This document shows, one piece after another, positions 44,545 through 53,927 of a DNA stretch of 64,000 bases. Both the position numbers and the translations under genes were made by a program. Position 1 is the stretch's first letter; the number at the start of each line of letters is the position of its first letter. Source of the stretch: Chloranthus sessilifolius (lineage: Eukaryota > Streptophyta > Magnoliopsida > Chloranthales > Chloranthaceae); contig CM037591.1 of the NCBI GenBank assembly GCA_021018995.1, forward strand, positions 69,467,901-69,531,900, given 5' to 3'. The notes under the pieces were generated by a model. The model was given only the letters and a program-made list of their open reading frames with translations. It was not told the DNA's origin and searched no databases.

Positions 44545-44560
44545 CACCCCCAAACCTAAT
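44545..44560 (-). other. terminal polypurine tract of Athila-3
   Basis: Minus strand ATTAGGTTTGGGGGTG directly before TGTTAGTC. Confidence 0.9.
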
Positions 44561-46503
44561 CTTTGCTAGTCCTCGAGCAAAGATTATTCAAAACAGTTAT
44601 TCAAAATAGTAAATACCACTTTCGTAGGGAGCACGGATGTATTTAGCATATGCATCAAGCCTTTTATACCCCTAGGTGATCCCTAATGGAGCAGTGAAGT
44701 CTTCTGAGGGTTTTCAGCAAAGGTACCCACAAACTTCACCATTTAAACAGTTAAGTAGAGTGCAATCTATCACAAAATAGAATTCAATGAATAAAGATGC
44801 ATTCTACACCCATTCTTTAAAAATCAGAGGGAATTACAGTAGTAATGCAGCTAATTAAAACTCAAAATCAACAAGTCTTTGCATCACCGCCAATCTCTTT
44901 ACATCAGGAATACAATATGCACAAGCCAGTACTAAACTTGCCTTAGATTCAAAATCAGGTTTAGAAGGTACCCCAATGAAGTTAAATTTTAGACCCAATC
45001 CTCACTAGGGCTATCTCTCAGCAATGAGGCTCCAAGGGTGTTCACCTTCTACTTAGCTCAAGATCAGTCACAGACCCCAAATGTGTCTACAAACATGAGC
45101 ATAGGCATTGCATCTAAGTTCCTGATATCTCTAAGTTTTTCGCCATAGGTTAGACATCTCCTCCTCTCTATATGATAGTTCACTTCACTTTGGATCAACA
45201 AGGTCTTTTTTATGGGTTATAATGTGGCTTGTGGTTGAGATTTAAGAATAAAAGGGGTATGAGGGTTTCAAAATTGAGAAATTAGTAAGGGGAGGAGGTG
45301 GTCCATGACTTCACCTTCTTCATTTCAGCACAACTTCATCTTCATTTGTATTTTTTAGAGTCAAAGTGGCCAACTTCTTCTCTTCTTTTTAATTTTCAGA
45401 TGAGGTACTTCTTTGACTTCTCTTTTTTTTTTTTTTTTTTTATATTTTATGATTTTATGATAAATTGCCACACATATACTACTGATACACTGCTTGTCTG
45501 CACTTTACTTTTCTTCTCCTTCCACCAAATATTGAACTCCTCTCAACTGTATTCAACTTCTTCTCGTTTACCTTCTAAAATCTCAGAGTGAGGGTAAGGT
45601 TTAATCAGGTCATGGGGTTTAGGTTCGAGTACTCTAGTGTTTGTTGAAGAAAAATGGGTTTAAGGCTCGAACAGTGTATGCAAAGGGGTAGTTGAATGGG
45701 TAGGAATTTTAGGCTCAAACTGTCCAAATGATGGCCTTAGATCGTCTCATTAGTGTCATGAGTGCGGCCAATCAGTTTCAATTTAGAGGTGCCTGACTTC
45801 TAGTGACCAAATATTGAGTAAATCATTCCTTGGAGTAGAAAAAAAAATACCAAAGGCATTCTTTCAAAGAACTTTGTTATGCCCAAGTCTCACTGAGTAT
45901 GATCCTCAAATTAACCCATGGGGTGTATTTCTACCTTTTTCTATCCTCTCTAGTTCACTAAGTACCAATTGAAAAAAAAAAAATTCCTGATGTTAGCTTC
46001 ATGGTAGTGCTAATTTTTCAAAGATTTTAAGTTTAAAATGTCTGCAAAATTTTTAAATTTTTTTTCTCTACATGATTAGGTAAGAATTGGCTTTATTCAT
46101 CTCAATTTAATCATTATTGTTGTACTAAAATTAACTATTTTCCTGGCCTACCTACCCTGCCATACCCCCAAACCTAAGTTAAACAGTGTCTTCACTGTTT
46201 CAAAAATAATAATATATAGGAAAAGTAGGGTAATAAAGACATGACAAAGATTAAAAGAAAGTACAGACATTGCAAATTGGCACATAAAAAGAAAATTGCA
46301 TTAATAAGAACTGTATACAAAATGAATAAAGAAAAACAAAATTTATAGATTTGACAAAAGCACAGAAATGAAACTATAAAAATCTACTCAGAACAGAAAA
46401 TAAATACAGACTCTAAATACAACTATCTACACTACAGCCTAAAGCTAATCCGAATCTAAACTTAATTTGAAGGGGGGGTCCATTCATATTTTTCCTCATA
46501 TTT
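44561..46503 (-). other. Athila-3 3' non-coding region with internal polypurine tract
   Basis: About 1.9 kb without genes. A conserved block at 44610-44760 (CTTTCGTAGGGAGCACGG, CCCCTAGGTGATCCCTAATG, GAGGGTTTTCAGCAAAGGTA) is shared with Athila-2 (52225-52380) and the non-autonomous element. There is a poly-T run at 45421-45441 and a second polypurine tract at 46162-46178. Weak parallels with Athila-2 continue throughout (CATGAGCATAGGCATTGC near 45100 and 52715). Confidence 0.75.
46162..46178 (-). other. internal second polypurine tract of Athila-3
   Basis: Minus strand CTTAGGTTTGGGGGTAT, the same as the terminal tract except one base, about 1.62 kb upstream of it and about 330 bp downstream of the ORF3 end. 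Athila-2 has the equivalent at 53755-53773. Confidence 0.75.
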
Positions 46504-49500
46504 TCATTTCTCTTTCCTTACTGTGGTGGCTGTTGCAGCACCAGCCTTGGATCTTTTGGTAGCTGGTTTTTTGGGCTTAGTGCTGGAGGGCTCCTTGAAT
46601 GATATGCCATTGGGCACAGTAGGGTCCAGGACTGAGAATGTGGAGTAGAGTGTGGTCACCAACTTTTCCAACTGGATTGACTTAATCTTATACACTTTGT
46701 ACAAATCCAGAGAATTCAATACCATCTGCCAATGCCTTTTTAGCTCCTTATCATTATCTTTCTTGATCTGGGCAATCTGACCTTCATATTGTTGCTTCAC
46801 CATGGGTGTGAAAGACTTCAGCAATAGCTCAATATCTCTCCTAACATAGGAGTTAACAGCCATGACTTTGGTGAGGGTGTAGAACTGGGGAATGGGAATG
46901 AAACCATAAGAGACTATGTGACCCAATTGTTAGGGTCATCCATTGGGTGAGGGATGATATCCAGCTCAGAGTTTATGGGTGGAGGTGATGGTGGGTTGGA
47001 GGTAAGGTCAAGCTGCAGCTCCTCCTCAAGTGGCTCGGGCTGGGTGGAGGGTGAGGTAATGGTTAAGGTAAATATAGGTTAAGTGGGTAGTTGCTCTTCA
47101 TCAACATCAGTGTTGGTAGAGGGAGATGTAAAGGTAGGGAAAATAACTAACACTTCCTTCTCAAAATCTGTCTGTGTGGAGGTGGAGGTATAGGTAGGTG
47201 GGACAGGGACCAGCTCCTCAGAATCGGGGTCTGTTTGGGTGGGAGCAGGGGCTGTTATCACTATAGGTGAGGGCTGGGTGAAGCTGGTGGGATGGGTATA
47301 GGTATGACTATAGATGTAGGTGGCTGTGGTTAGTTTAAAGTCTGAAGAGTGGTATGAATGGATTGGAGATAGGTTTGCACTCTGGTTTTGGGTATTGGCC
47401 AAGATTTGGGTCTGTAATGATATAAGAAGGGAAAGTATATGGGTTAAGGGATTTGAAATGGTTGGGATTGTAGCTGTGGTTGTTAGTATTTGTTGGAAAG
47501 GGGAAGTTGGGGCATGGTTAAATTGGGTAGGATGGGCTCACTATCATCCATTGTGAAAGGGGAAGATGGGTCTAGAATTGGGCTAGGTATGTGAGTTGGC
47601 TCAAGGTTTGGTATGGGCTGGGTTAATGGAATAGGTTCAGAGCCTGGTATAGGTGTTCGTAAGGTAATGGGCACTTTGGTTGGTTTATGGGTTTTCTTTT
47701 TGTATCTTTTTTTTATAGGTGGGGTGGGCAGGTTAAATGGGAAGGTGGGTTGAGTAGGAGCTGGCACGGGGATAGGGATGGGGATTGTGGAATGTGTTGC
47801 GAGTGGCATGGTAGGCATGGGGGCAGGGATGGTAGGTGGGATGATGTCTATGGGTGGTGGGATGGTGTGTAGGGTTGAACTGGAAGCAAGGATAGCCACT
47901 AAAGTGGCTACAGATGTGTCTGCTGATGTGGTGGGTGGATCAGAGCTGGTAGTTACTAATGTAGCTGCTGTAGCTGTGGCAGTAGTTGCTTCAGCCTCTG
48001 CAGGGAGGGTCCCAGCATCCTTCTTCTTCTTCATTATCATGGACATGCTGATGGTCCATAATCTCTTTCCAAACTCAACTGGGAGAAGTGTCTCAGTTGG
48101 TTACCCAATCTTCTAGTGGTATCCTTCTTGCTTTAGCAGGGTTGTGATCAGACTGCAGTATGGAAGTCCAGTGGGTCTTTGTTTCTTCTATACTTTGGTG
48201 TGAATGTCCTGCATCCCCTCAAAAATTAACTGGGCAGGATTAAAGTAATGCCCTTAAGAGAAGGAATAGATGGAATTATCAATTAGTTGCCTTCTCTCCT
48301 GCTGGTGCCCAGTCATATAGATGTTCTTCCTAAGAACATGGTCCATAAACAACAGGCTTCCCTCTTGATTGAGTCCACAGAAGTCTTCTTTCCCTTGGTT
48401 AGCTTCTTAGCAATTTCAGTGATGGAGGCACTCAGTGGAGCTCTCAGCTTACATACTGGGTCATAGGCAGCTGAGATTCCTAGAGCTAGGGCAATCTCAG
48501 ATGTGCCCACTAGCATCTCAAAGTCATCAATTAGGAATAAGAGCCTATGGTGTCCAACATCAGATTTCTTTACCCTGATGTTTTGATAACACAGTTGTAC
48601 CAATCTGGGGAACACCAACTCTTTTAAATATGTCAACAAAGTCTCCAAGGAGTCTTTGGTCCGAAATTTATTTCCTAGGTGGTGGGTGGTTCAGTGGTAG
48701 TCGTTTGTTCAATGTCGGTGGCCATGGGCTCACTATAATCTATTGTGAAAGGGGAAGGTGGGTCTGGAATTGGGCTAGGTAAGTGAGTTGGCTCAAGGAT
48801 TGGTATGGGTTGGGTTAATGGAATAGGTTCAAAGCCTGGTATAGGTGCTGGTAAGGTAATGGGTGCTTTGGTTGGTTTATGGGTTTTCTTTTTGTATTTT
48901 CTTTGGATAGGTGGGGTGGTTAAGTTAAATGGCAAGGTGGGTTGAGTAGGAGCTGGCACGAGGATAGGGATGGGGATTGTGGAAGGTGTTGTGAATGGCA
49001 TGGTAGGCATGGGGTCAGGAATGATAGGTGGGATGATGTCTATGGGTGGTGGGATGGTGTGTGGGGCTGAGCGGGGGGGGATAGAAGTGTCTGAGATGTA
49101 TGTGTTGATGTGGTGGGTGGATCGGACCTAGTCGTTCTTGATGTAGCTCTGACTGTGTGATGGCTGCTTGACCTCTGTAGGGAGGGTCTCAGCTTCTTTC
49201 TTCTTCTTCTTCATCATGGATATGCTGATGCTCCACAATCTCTTCCCAAACTTAATTGGGGGATGTGTCTCAGTTGGTTCCCCAATCTTCCTATGGTATC
49301 CTCCTTGTTTTAGTAGGGCTGTGATCAGCCTGTAATATGGAAGTCCAGTGGGCCTCTGTTTCTTCTGCGCTTTGGTGTGAATCTCCTACATCCCCTCAAA
49401 AATCGACTGGGTAGCATTGAAGCAGTGCCCAGTCATATAAATGTTCTTTCTATGAACATGGGCCATAAACAACAGGCTAAGGTTAAATGTCTCCCCTCTT

Positions 49501-50098
49501 GATTGAGTCCCCAGAAGCCTTCTTTCCCTTGATCAGTTTCTAAGCAATTTCAATGGTGGAGACACTTAGTGGAGCTCCCAAATTGCATGCTGGGTCATAG
49601 GTAGTTGGGATGCCTAGAGCTAAGGCAATCTCAGATGTGCCCACTAGCATCTCAAAGTTATCAATTAGGACAAACCGCCTAGGGTGTCCAGCATCAGACT
49701 TCTTACCTTGACGTTTTGGCACCATAGTTGTACCAGTCTGGGGAACACCAACTCCTTTAAATATGTCAACAAAGGCTCCAAGGAGGCCTTGGTCAGAAAT
49801 TCAATGGCTGCAGCAGCCAAGGGCTTCTTTTCAAAAAATATCTTGTCAAAGGCAGTCTCAGGCTCTAATTTAATGGCAACCATGAATTCACTGGGAGTTG
49901 TTAGGGGAATCCTCTTGGCATCCTCTTCACCCTTTTTCTATTTCTTTGATTTTTTAGTGCTTTTGGTGATAGCCCTGGCCCTCTTTTTCGGTGCAGCCCT
50001 CTTTTTCGATTTCTCCACTTGAGCTTTGGGACATTAGCAGCCTCCACAGTAGAGGATGTAGCAATCCTCATGGATTTTCTCATGGGAGTGGTTTCCAA
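46504..50098 (-). pseudogene. Athila-3 ORF3 (third ORF, formerly 'env-like'), with tandem duplication
   Basis: Order (minus): basic N-terminus RKRGLHRKRGPG... (50050), LTYLKELVFPRLVQLWCQN (about 49770-49715; homologue of KIYPRMVKLWYQN in Athila-2), a globular stretch DNFEMLVGTSEIALALGIP, a Pro/Thr/Ile-rich linker, then the duplicated copy (48648-47483), a low-complexity part with TQTDPD and TQTDFE (47240-47140), and a C-terminal helical domain YVRRDIELLLKSFTPMVKQQ (46850-46790) with QLEKLVTTLYSTFSVLDP, ending in a basic tail RSKAGAATATTVRKEK at 46504. Frameshifts and stops throughout. No membrane segment or signal peptide is evident, so an envelope function is not supported by this sequence. 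Confidence 0.65.
47530..49800 (-). repeat. tandem duplication of about 1.15-1.2 kb inside ORF3
   Basis: 47534 and 48726 begin matching text (GGGCTCACTAT...), and 48605 and 49738 match near the other end (CTGGGGAACACCAACTC). Offsets of 1192 and 1133 show indels between the copies. Both copies contain the proline-rich linker (KKKTHKPTK, ILEPTH.PSPI.DP) and the FEMLVGTSEIALALGI core. Unit junction near 48670-48725. Athila-2 has a single copy. Confidence 0.85.
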
Positions 50099-50345
50099 GT
50101 TTGTGGAGGGTTCAATAGTGCATATAGGTTATCTTAAAATGGGGAGCTGGAGGCCATTTCTTCAAAACCCAAATTTATACCCCTTCAGTTCACAAACCCA
50201 AGGTTGCCTACAACTTTCAATTTTCTTTTAATCAAATCTCTTCCCAAAAATCAAACTATTATCCAAGCACAACAGACCAATACACACAGCTAGAGAAAAT
50301 TGAGAATCTTACCTGTTGGTTACTCTAGTGTGCATGATTTATTTG
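50099..50345 (-). other. Athila-3 ORF3 leader
   Basis: 247 bp of non-coding sequence upstream of ORF3, cut by the Athila-2 3' LTR at 50346. No word cluster seen here. Confidence 0.5.
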
Positions 50346-51304
50346 TGTTTTGAAAACAGACTTACAAATGATGAATTGTACTGAATTTGTAAAAATAAAA
50401 AGAATAAGAAAATATCAGCACAGAGAGAACATACTTAGCCTGCAAGATCAGGGCCAATTGTAGCAAGTTTTAAATGTAAATGAGTAAAAGATCGTCCACA
50501 GAGAATTTGTTTAAAATGCAAAATAAACCTCCAGATCTGAGCTACCAGATCTGGCCTCTTATCCTATCTACAAAGCACATAAGATGGGAGGTTGAATTTG
50601 TCACATTAACTAAATGATAAAAGTAAAAGTTCAACTAAATGATCCAGATCTGAGTTGGGGAAATTTTGATATAATCTTATAAAAAATGGAGAAATAATAT
50701 CTAACTTTGATTTGGTCCTTGAAACACAATGAGAATGACTGCAGATCAAATGAGAGATGATCCAATCTTCATCTGGCTACAAGCACAGATGTAAGAGAAA
50801 TAAATCTAACTCAAGGATTAGATTTAGGCTTATGGCTATGGTCTGTCCACTTCAATGGCCACAAACCATCCAATAGTCTTTAATCTAAAGGCTTAATTTA
50901 GAACAAGAAATATCACTACAAATGCTGCGAGAGATTAGGTTACAAACACTAATTCCCACAGGGTTAATGAATCAAGGGAAATTGCATGAAAAACAGTAAA
51001 TCTAAAGGAGTCTAGTGCAATAAGGAGATCAGAGGGAACCCTTAACACGAATCCAATTGAGAATGTACGGTTTACAACAACCTTTTCAAATTAACCATTA
51101 CAATTATAGAGCACAACTTAAACAACTCTCAGATTTGTAGTCTTAAATACAATTCTCTTTTGAATTACAAAGGTATCTCACCGCTCTCAATTACAAGTAA
51201 AAGTTAGGCTATTACAGGGGTTTCAGACAAACTAGCTGATTTGGAAATGAGGGAATAGGAATGAAACTCAAAATCTAGATACCCAAATTGGGCAAATAGT
51301 TCGT

Positions 51305-51314
51305 CTATTTATAG
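51305..51314 (-). promoter_or_regulatory. TATA box of the Athila-2 3' LTR
   Basis: CTATAAATAG on the minus strand; the 5' LTR has the same at 63735-63744. Confidence 0.7.
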
Positions 51315-51679
51315 TTTTCCCCCAGGTCTAGCTCAGATGTGTATCGACCAATCAGAAGTGCTCTGATCTGTAACAACCAATGGTAGTCGAGCACAAGGAT
51401 CCAGATCTGTTCTGGCCAATCAGAATTGCTCGATCTGGTTCAGCCAATCAGGCGACATAAGCATAAATTCTGTTATGTAATTTGAAAATCTGTTAGAGCT
51501 TCTAGAAGTTCCTGCCAAGTGATTTCATGTTCGGGTGCTCACATGGGGTGGAATATGCCTTCGCTTCGTGCTTAGAATCTTCTGGAATGTCCCTATGTTT
51601 TTAAATGCATTGGGATGCATGAAAAAGATTACTGAATTACCCTTGCAAAAGCTAGGATTCTCCAGAATACCATTTCTCA

Positions 51680-51912
51680 TAGTTTAGGAAACTTTTCGCA
51701 AGGTACTGTGACTCCTGAAGCTCTTTTCGCAAAGTTCAGTTACATTCATAAGGAGTTCTCTTCTTTTCGAATAGGTCAATCATCCTTTCGAAGAGTTCAG
51801 GTTCTTTTCGAAAACTAAGCCTGGAGCTTTTAGTTCTTTTCCCAGAGTTCAGGTTCTTTTTGAAGTGTTCAGATTCTTTTTGAAAAGCACTCTGTAGTGC
51901 ATTTTTCAGTTC
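51680..51912 (-). promoter_or_regulatory. TTTTCGAAAAG word cluster in Athila-2 U3
   Basis: About eight copies of (C)TTTTCG(A/C)AAAG and variants: CTTTTCGCAAGG, CTTTTCGCAAAG, CTTTTCGAATAG, CTTTCGAAGAG, CTTTTCGAAAAC, CTTTTTGAAGTG and CTTTTTGAAAAG, often followed by TTCAGGTTC. It lies 370-600 bp upstream of the TATA box. The same word recurs upstream of ORF3 at 56690-57015. Confidence 0.8.
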
Positions 51913-52182
51913 GAATTGCTCCACATTTCTTTTCTGGGTTGAGACCAGGTCTTTGCCTCTTCAGTTCAGGCATTTTGACAGCTAGTGAGGTTGTCCCTTC
52001 TCTTTCTTCCTTTGGATCGACATGGATTATCATCTTTTTGGCACTTTTAGGCTACTTTCATGGTTAAGCCTGTCTTTATTGTTAGCTGTAACACAAGCAC
52101 TTAAAACACTTATTTATTTCTCTCAAGGGTCTATCAAGGCCTATGTTAAAGGGTGGAGAATGGTATTTTCTGGTTCTCAACA

Positions 52183-52198
52183 CACCCCCAAACCTAAG
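52183..52198 (-). other. terminal polypurine tract of Athila-2
   Basis: Minus strand CTTAGGTTTGGGGGTG directly before TGTTGAG. Confidence 0.9.
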
Positions 52199-53035
52199 CT
52201 TTGCTAGTCCCTTAGCAAAGTCAAAATAGAATAAAAAGCCACTTTTATAGGGAACACAGTTGTATTTAGCATATACAACAAGCCTTTTAAACCCCTAGGT
52301 GATCCCTAGTGGAGGAGTGAAGTCTCCTGAGGGTTTTCAGTGAAGGTACCCACAAACTTCTCCAATAAATCAGTTAAGATCAATGCAGTTCTGTTAAAGC
52401 AAACTTTCATCCAATCAGATTATTCACACTGCATCGCTTAGTCAGAAGAAGATTTTCAAGAAAACATCAGTTCAAAACTAACATTCTGCTGTAATTCTTT
52501 TAACCATTCACTCAATTTGTGTCAAACAGTTATTTACAAGAAAAATTAATGAACTGCTTGCCTTCTATTTGAGAATCCAGCTTTGATGTTACCCCAGATA
52601 AGTCGATTTGAAACCCAACTCTCACCAGGTTTTCACTCAATGTGTAAGTAAGAGGGTTGTACTATTTCACACAGCTCAAGAGCAGTTACAGCCCACAAAT
52701 AGGACTGTAAGCATGAGCATAGGCATTGCTTTTTAGTTCTGAATTCACTGCTCCTTTCACCATAGATTACACAAATCCTTATCTCCATGTGACAGCTCAA
52801 TCCATCATTGATCAGTAAGGACTTTAACTTGGGTTGTACCGTGGCTTATGGGTGAAATTTATCATGAATAAAGGGGTGGAATGGAGTTCAAAATTGAGAA
52901 GTCAGTCAAGGTAAGGAGGTGGTATGGACACCTTCTTTATTTCAGCACAATTTCATCTTCTTCTTTGAATTTTCAGAGCCAAAGTGGCCATCTTTTTCTC
53001 TTTCTTTTTCAAACTTCCAATGAAATGACTTCTCC

Positions 53036-53076
53036 TTTATTTTATTTTTATTTTATTTTATTTTATTTTATTTTTT
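53036..53076. repeat. TTTTA pentanucleotide microsatellite
   Basis: About seven or eight units of TTTTA/TTTAT, ending in a T run. Confidence 0.85.
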
Positions 53077-53754
53077 TTAAAGCAACATTGACTGGAATGC
53101 CATATTTCTTTTGCTGATACATCATTGCCTTCAATTATTTTTCTTTTTACCAAACTGATACCCAACTCTCCTTTCTTCAGCTTCCTTTCCTTTACCTTCT
53201 GAATTCTCAAAGTGAGGGTTAGGCTAAATGAGGTTGATGAGGTTTCAAAGAAATCTTGGATTTATAAAGCTCAAATGGTGTGTATCAAGGGCAGTTTTAA
53301 AAGGTGGGGATTTTTGAAGTTCAAACTGTTCAAAAGGAGGCCTTACATCATGTCTTTAATATCATGATTGCTGTCAAATTATTTTAATTTGGATATGTGT
53401 AACTTCTAATGAAAGTAAGCACGTTCAATCAGTCCTTAGAGCAGAAAAAATTGCCAATTCATACCTCCAAAGAATACATTTCAGGCCCAAATCTCACTGG
53501 GTGTGGTTTTCTATCAAATTCCTGAGGTATATCATCACTGTTTTCTCTCTTTTTAGGTTTACTAAAACATCAATTTTCTTTTGGAAATTTTCTGACATTC
53601 ACTTCATGAAAGTATTAGAATTACACTAGAAATTAATTTCAAAAAGTTTTTAACTTCCTCATTTTTCAAAACAACAGGTGTGAAATTACTTCATTTTCAA
53701 AAATTCCACTGATCATAAGCTGCATTGATGTTAACTCAATTATTGACATTTCTG

Positions 53755-53773
53755 CCACACCCCCAAACCTAAG
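53755..53773 (-). other. internal second polypurine tract of Athila-2
   Basis: Minus strand CCTTAGGTTTGGGGGTGTG, 18 bases identical to the terminal tract with its first LTR bases, about 1.58 kb upstream of it and 155 bp downstream of the ORF3 end. Confidence 0.8.
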
Positions 53774-53927
53774 GTGACCAAGGTCCGCACTGGTCCAAAG
53801 CAAAGAAAAGAAACAATCAAGCAGGAATCATAATGACAAGAAGAAAGAACAGAAATGCACAGTAATTACACAAGAAAAACTAGAATTTTATATTACAAAC
53901 TCATAACACAGATAAGTACAATGTGAT

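Larger units (their letters stand above)
38507..50345 (-). mobile_element. Athila-3: 3' part of an Athila element (LTR, 3' non-coding region, ORF3)
   Basis: Minus strand, read right to left: ORF3 leader and ORF3 (50098-46504), internal polypurine tract (46162-46178), 3' non-coding region, terminal polypurine tract (44545-44560) and 3' LTR (44544-38507), itself split by a complete non-autonomous element (40381-44076). At 50346 it is interrupted by Athila-2, so gag and pol of this copy should lie to the right of the window. It inserted into the protease of Tekay-1 (GTAAC at 38502-38506 is the candidate target duplication). Confidence 0.85.
50346..52182 (-). repeat. 3' LTR of Athila-2
   Basis: 1837 bp. 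Minus strand begins TGTTGAGAACCAG and ends CTGTTTTCAAAACA. Matches 62776-64000 closely. TATA box CTATAAATAG at 51305-51314 (minus). Word cluster at 51680-51912. Confidence 0.9.
52199..53927 (-). other. Athila-2 3' non-coding region
   Basis: About 1.7 kb with no gene. It contains the conserved block at 52225-52380 (AAACCCCTAGGTGATCCCTA, GAGGGTTTTCAGTGAAGGTA), a (TTTTA)n run at 53036-53076 and the internal polypurine tract at 53755-53773. Confidence 0.75.

Noticed and set aside
45298..45591. 97-codon plus-strand frame with many Phe codons
   Set aside because: Produced by a poly-T run in the Athila-3 non-coding region.
47320..48116. Plus-strand open frames rich in Gly/Val/Met
   Set aside because: Shadows opposite the proline/threonine-rich ORF3 coding strand.
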